Position numbers and translations under genes: made by a program | Assembly (NCBI GenBank): GCA_038749105.1 | Contig: JBCDIM010000007.1 | Coordinates: forward strand, 21,370 to 85,369 | Length of the DNA stretch: 64,000 bases | Direction: 5' to 3' | Source: JBCCOW01 sp038749105 | GTDB lineage: Bacteria; Planctomycetota; Phycisphaerae; Phycisphaerales; Phycisphaeraceae | Shown: in pieces, positions 8,786 through 17,023 of the stretch | How the letters are laid out: every line of letters starts with the position of its first letter | Position numbering within the stretch: the stretch's first letter is position 1 | Notes under the pieces: generated by a model | Told to the model about the DNA's origin: nothing | Database searches by the model: none | What the model saw: the letters and a program-made list of their open reading frames with translations, nothing else

Positions 8786-9355
8786 TTAGCGGACAGGATC
8801 GATTGGACAGACGAGGGTGCGGGTGGGGGTGATGATGCGGGCGATGCGGCGGTCGTGGGGCTCGCTGGGGAGCTGGTCGGTGACCTGGGCGTCGTAGACC
8901 AGGGCTGTGGCGGTGGCGTGGAGGTCTTGAGCCAGGAAGCGGTCGTAGTAGCCGCCGCCCTGGCCGAGGCGGTCGCCGGCGGGGGTGACGGCGAGGGCAG
9001 GGAGGAGGAGGGCGTAGGGCGTAGGTCGTGGGTTGTAGGTGGCTTCGGGCGGTTGGAGCGTGTGGTGGGGGCCGGGCTCGAGGGCGTTGAGGTTGGTGAT
9101 GGGGGTGGGTACGAGCTGGTCGGCTTCGATGCGGGGTAGGAGGACGGGGGTTTGGCGGGCGAGGAGGCGCTCGATGAGCGGGCGGGTGTCGAGCTCGTGC
9201 TTGGTGGCGAGGTAGAGGAAGACGGGGGTGGTCGCGTCGGTGAGCTCGGCGAGGACGCGGTCGGCCAGCGCGTGGGCGGCGGTCTTGCGCTCGGCGTCCG
9301 GGATCGCGGCGCGGAGGCCGCGGAAGTGGCGCCGCAGTTGTGCTTTGGTCGGCAT
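8786..9355 (-). CDS. fau: 5-formyltetrahydrofolate cyclo-ligase (MTHFS)
   Basis: This enzyme converts 5-formyl-THF to 5,10-methenyl-THF with ATP, returning the storage folate to one-carbon metabolism. The 189-residue size is typical. Near the N-terminus the basic KxxLRRHFRxLR helix matches the family, and the hallmark GQGGGYYDRFL (about residues 131-141) forms the substrate/ATP-binding loop. The middle is a poorly conserved Pro-rich stretch. The gene starts 12 nt after the yhhQ stop codon, so the two are probably co-transcribed. No functional link between them is obvious. Confidence 0.92.
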   Translation of the reverse strand: MPTKAQLRRHFRGLRAAIPDAERKTAAHALADRVLAELTDATTPVFLYLATKHELDTRPLIERLLARQTPVLLPRIEADQLVPTPITNLNALEPGPHHTLQPPEATYNPRPTPYALLLPALAVTPAGDRLGQGGGYYDRFLAQDLHATATALVYDAQVTDQLPSEPHDRRIARIITPTRTLVCPIDPVR

Positions 9356-9367
9356 GAGCGGATGGCG

Positions 9368-10183
9368 TTAGCCGAGGCGGATGGGCTTCGCGTCGGGCGC
9401 GGTCGGGTCGTGGTGCAGGTAGCGCTTGAGGACCGCGACGGCGGCGTAGATCACGGGGGTGTCGAGGAGTGCGGCGAGGAGCTTGAAGACGTAGCCGGTG
9501 GCAATGAACAGCCAGAGCTGGGGCCAGATCGGGGCGCTGGCGTCGACGGGGAGCGCCTTGGCGTAGAAGTGGGTGATGGTGATGACGGCGAAGGTGTCGA
9601 CGAACTGCGAGACGAGGGTCGAGCCGTTGTTGCGGAGCCAGAGGGCCTTGCCCTTGGTGAGGTGCTTCCAGAGGTGGAAGAGCTGGACGTCGACGAACTG
9701 GGCGACGAGGTAGGCGATCATGGACGCGGCGACGGCCCCGAAGGTGAGGGTGCGGATGACGTAGAAGGCGTATTGCGGGTCGGTGGGGTCGGGCAGGCCG
9801 GTGGTGGGGTCCATAGGCGGGACGGCGGGCATCGCGCCGCCGAGCCAGAGGAAGCCGAGGACCATCCCGTTGATGAGCAGGCCGACGAGGACGAGGAAGT
9901 TTGCGGTCTTCCGGCCGTAGAACTCGGAGATCAGGTCCGTGCAGAGGAAGGTCAGCGGGTAGGGCAGGACGCCGACGGCTAGTGCAAAGGCGATCCAGCG
10001 CATCTGATCGGCGGGGGGCCACTGGCCCCACAGCAACGCGCCCGTGTCCCTGTCGTAGCTGGCGAGCACGATGAACCGGGAGATGCCCAGGATGTTGAGC
10101 ATCGCGAGGCTGCCCAGGAAGACGCCGCTGAGCAGGAGCAGGACGTAGAGTCGGCGGCGGAGGATGGCGTCTGAGGCGGGCAT
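9368..10183 (-). CDS. yhhQ: queuosine precursor transporter (YhhQ/VUT family)
   Basis: This is an inner-membrane importer for preQ0/preQ1-type queuosine precursors. About six hydrophobic segments are visible. The family-specific stretches are present: FLCTDLISEFYGRKTAN (about residues 78-94), AYLVAQFVDVQLFHLWK (about 156-172) and RNNGSTLVSQFVDT (about 183-196). A roughly 20-residue Pro-rich insertion (about 115-135) lies in a loop. queA, the enzyme two steps from queuosine, is also in this window at 43469-44605, so the organism both imports or salvages precursor and builds the tRNA modification. No preQ1 riboswitch is recognisable in the short leader, where a TAAGCT lies 11 nt before the ATG. 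The gene is divergent from the one at 10334. Confidence 0.92.
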   Translation of the reverse strand: MPASDAILRRRLYVLLLLSGVFLGSLAMLNILGISRFIVLASYDRDTGALLWGQWPPADQMRWIAFALAVGVLPYPLTFLCTDLISEFYGRKTANFLVLVGLLINGMVLGFLWLGGAMPAVPPMDPTTGLPDPTDPQYAFYVIRTLTFGAVAASMIAYLVAQFVDVQLFHLWKHLTKGKALWLRNNGSTLVSQFVDTFAVITITHFYAKALPVDASAPIWPQLWLFIATGYVFKLLAALLDTPVIYAAVAVLKRYLHHDPTAPDAKPIRLG

Positions 10184-10321
10184 AACGGGTTTTGAGCTTA
10201 CATGGGGGCCGGGCCGGGTGCGATTCTGGGTGTGCGGGGGGTGCCTGTGAGCGGCCGTCGGCTCTGGGGTTGGGCCTGTCCCAGAGTTGAGGATTCACGG
10301 GCCGCCGCGTGGTGGGGCCGA

Positions 10322-10327
10322 TATAGT
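10322..10327 (+). promoter_or_regulatory. -10 box for a leaderless small conserved gene
   Basis: TATAGT (5 of 6 matches to TATAAT) lies exactly 6 nt before the ATG at 10334, and no Shine-Dalgarno fits between them. A -35 box is not obvious. This box supports starting the gene at 10334 rather than at upstream in-frame codons. Confidence 0.5.
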
Positions 10328-10333
10328 GTGGGT

Positions 10334-10792
10334 ATGGAAGTCCCGTCCAAAGTCCTGCGCAAGCTCGCGGCCGAGTCGGGCTATCCCGTGGACGCGTACC
10401 ACTTCGTGCAGCGGGGCCTGGACTTCACGGTGCGGTCGATCCACGGCGAGTTGGATGACGACGACGATCTCGATCTGCCGGACCTGCCAGAAGACGTGGG
10501 CGATGCGTCGGAGCACCCAAGGCACGTCACGGGCAAGCAGCTGTGCCAGGGGCTGCGGAGCTACGCCATCCAGGAGTACGGGCTGCTCGCGCGGCCGGTG
10601 CTGGGGCGGTGGCGGGTGCGGTCGTGCGAGGACTTCGGCCGGATGGTGTTCGCGATGGTCGATCACGGGCTGATGCACAAGACCGACCACGACACGATCG
10701 AAGACTTCAAGGGGGTGTTCGATTTCGCCTCGGCTTTTGACAGCAGCCTGACCCTGTCGGGCCGAACGCGGACGGACGAGGCGCAGGCTTGA
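10334..10792 (+). CDS. Conserved Planctomycetes/Verrucomicrobia small protein (Minf_1886-like)
   Basis: A 152-residue soluble protein of unknown function. Its pattern resembles a family I recall as restricted to Planctomycetes and Verrucomicrobia: an N-terminal segment 'AAESGYPVDAYHFVQRGLDFT', a central GxxLCQGLRSYAIQEYG, and a C-terminal FGxMVFAMVDHGLMHKTDxD. A short Asp run (residues 39-48) separates the first two parts. I have no biochemical role to offer. The start is fixed by the TATAGT box 6 nt upstream, and upstream residues in frame look non-coding. Its TGA overlaps the TTG start of the next gene (TTGA), implying translational coupling with the PerM-like permease. Confidence 0.85.
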   Translation: MEVPSKVLRKLAAESGYPVDAYHFVQRGLDFTVRSIHGELDDDDDLDLPDLPEDVGDASEHPRHVTGKQLCQGLRSYAIQEYGLLARPVLGRWRVRSCEDFGRMVFAMVDHGLMHKTDHDTIEDFKGVFDFASAFDSSLTLSGRTRTDEAQA

Positions 10793-12075
10793 GCGAAGAC
10801 CGGGACGACCAGCATGCCCCCGACGCGGTGGAGCCGGACGGGGAAGAGCAGTCCGAGGCGGCGGGTGATGGCAGCATGGCGGCGGATCAGGATGGTGCAG
10901 CGGGGGATGATGATTCGCGGTCGATGACCGAGCGGCTGAACCTGATGGGGGTGGCGGACCCACCGGTCTGGCGGCGGCGGTGGTTCCAGCTGCTGCTGGC
11001 GTTGCTGGTGGTGGGGCTGGCGATCGAGATGGTGGTGCCGCCGGTGTTCGGGCTGATCCACGCGGCCCGGTCGGTGGTGGCGCCGCTGGTGCTGGGGCTG
11101 ACGCTGGCGTACGTCTTCAACCCGCTGATCACCTACCTGGAGCGGGAACGGAACGTGCCGCGTCCGGCGTCGGCGGCCGGCCTCATGGTCGTCAGCGGGC
11201 TGGTGGTGGTGGGGCTGTTGGTGTGGCTGGTGCCGGCGTTGATCACGCAGGTGGTCCGGTTGGTGCAGGCGACGCCGGGGTACATCGCGGCGTTCCTCGA
11301 GTGGGCCAAGGTGGACGTCGAGCAGGCGAAGGCGAGCGCGACGCAGGCGGCGGAAGACCTGGACCTGCAGAGCATCGACTACGGGGCGGTGTCGTCGGCG
11401 TTGCTCCGGGCGTTGAACACGGGGGTCGGGGCATTGGCGGGCGTGCTGGGCTGGTTCACGGCGGTGGGCCTGATGGTCGTGGTGGCGGCGATCTGCTTCT
11501 TCGTGTTTGTCTGGAAACTGGGGCCGATCCGCGACTGGTCGAAGCAGTTCATCCCGGCGTCGCACCGCGACGAGGTGCTGGGGCTGCTGGTGAAGATGGA
11601 CCAATCCGTGTCGGCGTACATCCGGGGCCGGCTCATCCAGGGGCTGATCCTGGCGGTGATCCTGAGTGTGGGTTGGGGGATTGCGGGGGTGCCGTACTTC
11701 CTGCTGCTGGGGTTGGCTGGGGGCGTGCTGGGGCTGCTGCCGTATCTGGCGGTGGTGACCTGGCCGTTGGCGGTGCTGCTGGCGTGGATCGATTCGACGA
11801 CCGGCGGGAGTGGCTTCAGCTTCTGGGCGGTGCTGTTCTGGCCGACCGTGGTGTACATGATCGCGCAGCTCGTCGATGGCTGGGTGGTGGAGCCGGTGGT
11901 GCAGGGTTCGGCGACGGACCTGGACCCGCTGACCGTGCTGCTGGTGGTGCTGGCGGGCGGGGCGATCGCGGGGCTTTTGGGGCTGATCCTGGCGGTGCCG
12001 TTGGCGGCGTGCGGGAAGATCCTGCTGAAGGACGTGGTGCTGCCGCGGCTGCGGGCGGTGGCGGCGGAGAACTGA
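10789..12075 (+). CDS. AI-2E/PerM family transporter
   Basis: A polytopic inner-membrane protein of 428 residues in the UPF0118/PerM family, whose members export AI-2, small metabolites or ions. After an acidic, poorly conserved N-terminus (about 45 residues) there are about eight hydrophobic segments. The C-terminal region carries the family features: a GRLIQGLILAV amphipathic segment, GLLPYLAVVTWPLAVLLA, and the final DPLTVLLVVLAGGAIAGLLGLILAVPL, close to the Pfam hallmark. I take the TTG at 10789 (overlapping the upstream TGA) as start. ATGs at 10876 and 10924 are alternatives that would trim the acidic tail. The substrate is unknown. Confidence 0.9.
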   Translation: MSEDRDDQHAPDAVEPDGEEQSEAAGDGSMAADQDGAAGDDDSRSMTERLNLMGVADPPVWRRRWFQLLLALLVVGLAIEMVVPPVFGLIHAARSVVAPLVLGLTLAYVFNPLITYLERERNVPRPASAAGLMVVSGLVVVGLLVWLVPALITQVVRLVQATPGYIAAFLEWAKVDVEQAKASATQAAEDLDLQSIDYGAVSSALLRALNTGVGALAGVLGWFTAVGLMVVVAAICFFVFVWKLGPIRDWSKQFIPASHRDEVLGLLVKMDQSVSAYIRGRLIQGLILAVILSVGWGIAGVPYFLLLGLAGGVLGLLPYLAVVTWPLAVLLAWIDSTTGGSGFSFWAVLFWPTVVYMIAQLVDGWVVEPVVQGSATDLDPLTVLLVVLAGGAIAGLLGLILAVPLAACGKILLKDVVLPRLRAVAAEN

Positions 12076-12092
12076 CGGCGGGGTGGCGGGTC

Positions 12093-12121
12093 TTGGTGGG
12101 TGGGGGTTCGAGGCGTATGCT
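12093..12121 (+). promoter_or_regulatory. promoter of the STN-like protein gene
   Basis: A -35-like TTGGTG (12093-12098), a 17-nt spacer, then TATGCT (12116-12121), followed after 6 nt by the ATG at 12128. Spacing is ideal for a housekeeping sigma factor, and the transcript should begin at or next to the start codon. It is one of the clearest examples of the leaderless pattern in this window. Confidence 0.6.
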
Positions 12122-12127
12122 TGAGGC

Positions 12128-13027
12128 ATGAAGAAGCTGATCGCTACCGGTCTGGTGGTCGTTGCGTTGGGCTGCGGGGAGTCTCTCGCACAGGAAGCTG
12201 CGGGTACAGCGACGGGTGGTGCAGCGGGTTCGGAGACGGCCGCGACGCCTGTGGTACCACCCGGAGTGACGCTGAGTCTGGACCAGACGCCGTTGCGGCA
12301 GGCGCTTCGGGTCTGGTCGGTGCAGAGCGGTCGGCAGCTGGTGGTCACGTCGTGGCCGGCGATGGAGCTGGGGGGCATTGACCCGGAGACGCCGATCACG
12401 CTGCGGGGGGTGGGGATGCCGCCTGGGCGGGCTTTGCGTCTGATCCTGAGTCAGGCGTCGGCGACGGCAGCGGTTGCGGCGGGTGGCGTGGGTGGGGTGG
12501 GCACGGCCGAGACAGAGCTGATCTACCGGGTCACGCCGTGGTACGTGGAGGTGATGACCAAGGCGATCGCGAACCGCCGGCCGACGACGCGGGTGTACTA
12601 CATCGGGGACCTGCTGCACGAGGTGCCGAACTTCACCGACGCGCCGACGTTTTCCCTGACCGATGCTCTGAGCAACACGAACTCGGGCGGGGGTGGGAAC
12701 AGCGGTGGCGGCGGCGGGGATCGAGGCCTTTTCGATGACGACAACAACGAGGACGAACAGGTCGGCACGACGCGTCGGTCGCGCGGCGAGGCGTTGGCGG
12801 GCGTGATCCGCGACACGATCGAGCCTCTGATCTGGCGGGCCAACGGCGGCGAGGTCGGGGCGATCACGTACCGGCAGAACCACCTGATCATCCGGGCCCC
12901 GTTCTACGTGCACGACCAGATCGGCAAGTCGATCCCCGCGGTGCGTCGGCCGACGGCGAACGGGACGCGGACGGGGGTGACGACGCCGCTGGTCGGGAAG
13001 CCGGTCTCGGGCATCGGATCAAACTGA
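12128..13027 (+). CDS. Secreted protein with STN/secretin-N-like domain
   Basis: A 299-residue exported protein. Residues 1-21 form a signal peptide (MKKLIATGLVVVALGCGESLA, cleaved near AQ). Residues 49-115 resemble an STN/secretin short N-domain (SLDQTPLRQALRVWSVQSG ... ITLRGVGMPPGRALRLIL). A second half with a Gly/Ser-rich linker (about 178-200) leads to 'VIRDTIEPLIWRANGGEVGAI ... LIIRAPFYVHDQI', the pattern found in planctomycete secretin-associated proteins. No secretin barrel is present. It could act in the periplasm with a secretin encoded elsewhere, but the function is unassigned. It is convergent with guaB and is preceded by its own promoter (12093-12121). Confidence 0.75.
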   Translation: MKKLIATGLVVVALGCGESLAQEAAGTATGGAAGSETAATPVVPPGVTLSLDQTPLRQALRVWSVQSGRQLVVTSWPAMELGGIDPETPITLRGVGMPPGRALRLILSQASATAAVAAGGVGGVGTAETELIYRVTPWYVEVMTKAIANRRPTTRVYYIGDLLHEVPNFTDAPTFSLTDALSNTNSGGGGNSGGGGGDRGLFDDDNNEDEQVGTTRRSRGEALAGVIRDTIEPLIWRANGGEVGAITYRQNHLIIRAPFYVHDQIGKSIPAVRRPTANGTRTGVTTPLVGKPVSGIGSN

Positions 13028-13078
13028 CGCGTAGGGCACTTGGGTGGATCAGTGCGCCCTGGAAGAGAAAACGTCGGT

Positions 13079-14584
13079 TCAATCGTCGCCGACTTCGACG
13101 GTGTAGTTGGGGCTTTCGCGGGTGATCTGGATGTCGTGGGGGTGGGACTCGGCGAGTGACGCGCCGGTGATGCGGACGAACTGGGCTTTGCTGCGGAGGT
13201 CGTCGATGGTCTGGACGCCGCAGTAGCCCATGCCGGCGCGGACACCGCCGACCATCTGGTAGACGAAGTCTTCGAGTGGGCCGCGGTAGGGGACGCGGCC
13301 CTCGACGCCCTCGGGGACGAGCTTGCCGTTGCCACCCCCGGAAGAGACACCGGTGAGGGCTTTGATTTTTTCGGCCTGGCCGTAGCGGTCGGCGGAGCCG
13401 GCGACCATGGCGCCTTCGGAGCCCATGCCGCGGTAGGTCTTGTAGCGTCGGCCGTGGTGGATGACGAGGTCACCGGGGGACTCGTCGAGGCCCGCGAAGA
13501 GTGAGCCGAGCATGACGACGGAGGCGCCGGCGGCGAGGGCTTTGGAGATGTCGCCGGAGTGCCGGATGCCACCGTCGGCGATGACGGGGACGCCGGCGTC
13601 GTTGGCGACGCTGACGGCGTTCATGATGGCGGTGATCTGGGGGACGCCGACGCCGGAGACGACGCGGGTGGTGCAGATCGAGCCGGGGCCGATCCCGACC
13701 TTGACGGCGTCGGCACCGGCGCTGATCAGGTCGGACGCGCCCTGGGCGGTGGCGACGTTGCCGGCGATGACCTCGATGCCGTAGCGGGCTTTGACGGCCT
13801 TGACGGTGTCCATGACGTTGGAGGAGTGGCCGTGGGCGGAGTCGACAACGATGACGTCGACCTCGGCTTCGATGAGGGCACCGACGCGGTCGAGCTGGTG
13901 GACGCCGACCGCGGCACCGACGCGGAGCCGGCCGCGGTCGTCGCGGCAGGCCAGGGGGAACTGGCTCTGCTTGGCGATGTCCCGCATGGTGATGAGCCCG
14001 GTGAGCTTGCCGGCCCCGTCGACGAGCAGCAGCTTCTCGACCTTGTTGCGGTTGAGGATGGACTCGGCCTTGTCGAGGGTGGTGTCGGGCGGCCCGGTGA
14101 CGAGGTTGGAGGACATGACCTCGTGGACGGGTTTCTCGTCGTTGTCGAGGAACATCATGTCACGGCGGGTGATGATGCCGACGACTTTCTCGCCGGGCTG
14201 GCCGTCGACGGTGACGGGGACACCGGAGATGTGCTGCTCGGCCATGAGGCGGCGGGCCTCGGCGGACGGGGCGTCGGGGGGCAGGACGACGGGGTCGGTG
14301 ATGACGCCGTTGGCCGAGCGTTTGACCTTGGTGACCTCGCGGACCTGTGCGGCCACGGAGAGGTTTTTGTGGATGACGCCAAGGCCGCCCTGCTGGGCGA
14401 GGGCGATGGCTAGAGCGGCCTCGGTGACGGTGTCCATCGGGGCCGAGAGCAGGGGGATGTTGAGGCGGATGCCTCGGGTGAGCTGGGTGGAGGTGTCGGC
14501 CTGGGCGGGGGTGATCTCGCTGCGGGCGGGCAGGAGCAGCACGTCGTCGAACGTCAGGCCTTCGGAGATGATCTTGGGTTCCAT
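13079..14584 (-). CDS. guaB: Inosine-5'-monophosphate dehydrogenase
   Basis: This enzyme oxidises IMP to XMP with NAD+, the committed step to GMP. The 501-residue protein is full length. It has the N-terminal barrel start (EGLTFDDVLLLPARS), two CBS modules (about residues 95-215, the regulatory Bateman domain), the substrate loop GIGPGSICTTR with catalytic Cys near residue 303, and GGIRHSGDISKALAAGA. The flap 'YRGMGSEGAM' and the C-terminal 'PYRGPLEDFVYQMVGGVRAGMGY' are also present. The cytoplasmic tetramer or octamer is expected. The promoter at 14590-14618 places transcription initiation essentially at the ATG. No guaA neighbour is seen. Confidence 0.97.
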   Translation of the reverse strand: MEPKIISEGLTFDDVLLLPARSEITPAQADTSTQLTRGIRLNIPLLSAPMDTVTEAALAIALAQQGGLGVIHKNLSVAAQVREVTKVKRSANGVITDPVVLPPDAPSAEARRLMAEQHISGVPVTVDGQPGEKVVGIITRRDMMFLDNDEKPVHEVMSSNLVTGPPDTTLDKAESILNRNKVEKLLLVDGAGKLTGLITMRDIAKQSQFPLACRDDRGRLRVGAAVGVHQLDRVGALIEAEVDVIVVDSAHGHSSNVMDTVKAVKARYGIEVIAGNVATAQGASDLISAGADAVKVGIGPGSICTTRVVSGVGVPQITAIMNAVSVANDAGVPVIADGGIRHSGDISKALAAGASVVMLGSLFAGLDESPGDLVIHHGRRYKTYRGMGSEGAMVAGSADRYGQAEKIKALTGVSSGGGNGKLVPEGVEGRVPYRGPLEDFVYQMVGGVRAGMGYCGVQTIDDLRSKAQFVRITGASLAESHPHDIQITRESPNYTVEVGDD

Positions 14585-14589
14585 GCCCG

Positions 14590-14618
14590 ATTGTGGGGAT
14601 GGTGTCGCCCCGCGTCAA
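14590..14618 (-). promoter_or_regulatory. guaB promoter, leaderless geometry
   Basis: Reading the minus strand: TTGACG (14618-14613), a 17-nt spacer, then CACAAT (14595-14590). Only 5 nt follow before the guaB ATG. The predicted start point therefore falls on or next to the start codon and no Shine-Dalgarno is possible. Confidence 0.6.
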
Positions 14619-14681
14619 GGGGGCGGAGGGCCTGAGCGTGTGAGATTGGGGTAAGACTTAGGCGAAGGGGCGGGCAGCGGA

Positions 14682-16949
14682 TCAGTTCTCGCGTTGCTGC
14701 TTGGCGTAGGCGAGGAGGTTCGCCATGAATCGGCTGGCGGTGGGGGTGGCGTAGCCGTCGATGCCCCACCAGCGGACACCCATGAGCCCGAGGCTGACGT
14801 CCTGTCGGCTGAAAACGACGGCGTCGCGTCGATCGACCTGGATGACGGTCATGCTCAGGGCCCGCTGTTTGCCGCGGGCGAGCACGCTGGTGGGCCGCAT
14901 AACCACAGAGCGGATCGGCTCGGCACCCGGCACGCCCCGGCCGCGGGTGATTGGCGAACGGGAGCTGAGCCGGCGGACCCGCTCGCCCAGGGCCTCGCGG
15001 ATCGCCTCTTCCATCGAATCGACGAACTGGCCCCGGCCGCCGAGGTTCTCGACAAACACGGTGCCGCCCTTCTCGACGAAGGCTTTGATGGCAGCGGCCT
15101 CGGCGGCGCTGAGCTCGACGGCTTCGACCGCGGCGAGGTGGAGCAGCGTGGCGTTGCTGTTGCCCACCTGTGCCAGGGGCATCTGCTGAACGGTCAGGTC
15201 GAGCCCGGTGTCGTTGAACAGGCGGTTCTTGAAGGCGGTCATGGCCTGGGGCTCAATGGTCCGGTTGTCGGCCCCGCCGACCCTGGCCCGGACCACGGTG
15301 ACCCGTCCCTCGGTCCCGCGTGTCTGCCGCGCGACGAGTGGTGATTCGAGACGGGGCCGCATGACGCCACGCTCGGAAGCGGTCGCGTACAGGTTGACTG
15401 CGAACGCCCAGGCGGGGTCGTCGCCGGGGTTGGTGTCGGCCTGCCACCGCATACCCCAGTCGGCTCGGGGCATCACGATGAGGTCGCGGGCCCCGTTGTT
15501 GAGGGACATCACGCGGGTGCTCGCCCCTCGGGATACGGGCATGATCAGGCCCATGAGCGGGTGCTCGGGGCGGAGCGGCTGCATCCTGCCTAGCCTGGGG
15601 TACATGCGTTGGGCCAGCTCTTCGACGGAGCGGGCAAAGGTGGTGCTGTTCTTTTCGGGGTTGGCGACGATCATCCCGCCGTGATCGATATAGGCCTTGA
15701 GCTTGGCGACCTGGGCGTTATTGAGCTCGAGCGGCTCGCGCCCCGAGAGGTAGAGGATCGGTGTGCTGATCCAGTCTTGCCAGTCGCTCTCGATGGGGAC
15801 GACGGACCAGCCCAGGTCGTTCTCCCGGTATTCGGACATGAACTGGTTGAGGAAATACAGGTCGTTGGGGCGGTTGTTCCAGGCGTAGCGGGGCAGCTCG
15901 AGCTTGTTGATCCAGAGCGGGACGTTGCCGCGGGCCAGGAACATAAGGCAGAAGGCGGCTTCAGCCACGCCCTGGCCACGGTTGGAGTTGACCAGGTTGG
16001 CCGCGATGGCTTCGAACCAGTCTTCGCCGGAGAACCGGCGTTTGCCCGAAGCGAGGGCAACGCGTTCGATGCCGTAGATGTAGTAGCCGCCTCCGCCGTG
16101 CCCCCCGCCGCGCTTGGAGCTGGTGACCGGGCCGTTGCGGTCGAGGTAGTTGATGCCGCGCTGGATGGCGGCGGTGATGTTGGGCTCGGGCGTATCGCGG
16201 TCGCGGTGGAGCTGCTGCTGGGCGATGTAGAGGACGGTGAGCCCGGCACAGGCCATGGTCTTGCGAGACTCTTCCTCGGTGCTATAAGACCAGCCGCCGT
16301 CGCGGCGTTGCTCGTCGAGGAAGTGCTGGACGGAATTTTCCCAGAACGCTTGGCGGACGCGGGCCCCACGCTTGACCGCCTGCCAGATCGCGAGCACGCC
16401 GTATTGGGTGGTGGAGTTGTCGATCCGCCGGATGACGCGGCCGATCCTGGGGCGTGTTCCAAACTCGTCACCCGAGGTGACCCGAGGGTTGGGGTAGACC
16501 CAGTAATTGAACCGGCTGCGGTTACCAGTGCTGCGCAGGAGGTTGCCGGCATCGGACTCAAGCTGGCTCATGAACTGTTCGGGCAGGTAGGACCAGACGT
16601 GGGCCCGCAGGGCGACGCCATAGGTCCCGTGCATGTCGTTCTCACGCAGCCAGTTGATCGCCTTGTCGACGCGTGGGTCTTGCTTGGACTCGCCCGAAAC
16701 CAGCAAGGCCAGGGTATTCAGAGCGGTCGGCCCTCCGAAGTTCTTGATCTCTCGCGGGTCGTTGGCGCCTTCGGGGTGGTATGAGGCGTGATGCCAAATC
16801 CCCTCTTCCGTCTGGAGGTTGTAGATACGGGTCTTGAGCCGTTCGATCTTCTTTTCGACCGCCTCGTGGGTGAGCTCCTGAGCAGTAACACCGGCGGCGA
16901 CCGCCCATCCAACCAAACCGATCAGAATCAAGTGAGGGGAAACACGCAT
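14682..16949 (-). CDS. DUF4159-type secreted protein with alpha-toroid (prenyltransferase-like) repeats
   Basis: A 755-residue exported protein. A signal peptide occupies about residues 1-24. The N-terminal half carries prenyltransferase/squalene-cyclase-like helical repeats, each with a GG.. W motif (EGIWHHASY; RRDGGWSYST near 240). The C-terminal half (from about 360, 'DLGWSVVPIESDWQDWISTPILYLSGREPLELN') is the DUF4159 domain, a class-I glutamine-amidotransferase-like fold common in planctomycetes, and a related tail follows. Such proteins usually sit near ABC/MoxR clusters, but here it stands alone upstream of guaB. Start: ATG at 16949, 9 nt after a perfect TATAAT; a TTG 6 nt upstream is less likely. 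The biochemical function is unknown. Confidence 0.85.
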   Translation of the reverse strand: MRVSPHLILIGLVGWAVAAGVTAQELTHEAVEKKIERLKTRIYNLQTEEGIWHHASYHPEGANDPREIKNFGGPTALNTLALLVSGESKQDPRVDKAINWLRENDMHGTYGVALRAHVWSYLPEQFMSQLESDAGNLLRSTGNRSRFNYWVYPNPRVTSGDEFGTRPRIGRVIRRIDNSTTQYGVLAIWQAVKRGARVRQAFWENSVQHFLDEQRRDGGWSYSTEEESRKTMACAGLTVLYIAQQQLHRDRDTPEPNITAAIQRGINYLDRNGPVTSSKRGGGHGGGGYYIYGIERVALASGKRRFSGEDWFEAIAANLVNSNRGQGVAEAAFCLMFLARGNVPLWINKLELPRYAWNNRPNDLYFLNQFMSEYRENDLGWSVVPIESDWQDWISTPILYLSGREPLELNNAQVAKLKAYIDHGGMIVANPEKNSTTFARSVEELAQRMYPRLGRMQPLRPEHPLMGLIMPVSRGASTRVMSLNNGARDLIVMPRADWGMRWQADTNPGDDPAWAFAVNLYATASERGVMRPRLESPLVARQTRGTEGRVTVVRARVGGADNRTIEPQAMTAFKNRLFNDTGLDLTVQQMPLAQVGNSNATLLHLAAVEAVELSAAEAAAIKAFVEKGGTVFVENLGGRGQFVDSMEEAIREALGERVRRLSSRSPITRGRGVPGAEPIRSVVMRPTSVLARGKQRALSMTVIQVDRRDAVVFSRQDVSLGLMGVRWWGIDGYATPTASRFMANLLAYAKQQREN

Positions 16950-16958
16950 AGACAATAG

Positions 16959-16964
16959 ATTATA
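16959..16964 (-). promoter_or_regulatory. TATAAT -10 box for the DUF4159 gene
   Basis: A perfect TATAAT on the minus strand lies 9 nt before the ATG at 16949. The -35 region at 17-nt spacing (ATGGTT) is poor. A leader of at most about 3 nt is predicted. Confidence 0.5.
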
Positions 16965-17023
16965 ACGCCATAGAGCCCCAAAACCATGGCTGCGGGACGG
17001 ACGAGGAGGCGACGACGGGGCGA

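Noticed and set aside
10184..10260. preQ1 riboswitch upstream of yhhQ
   Set aside because: No preQ1 aptamer sequence or pseudoknot pattern, and the predicted leader is too short.
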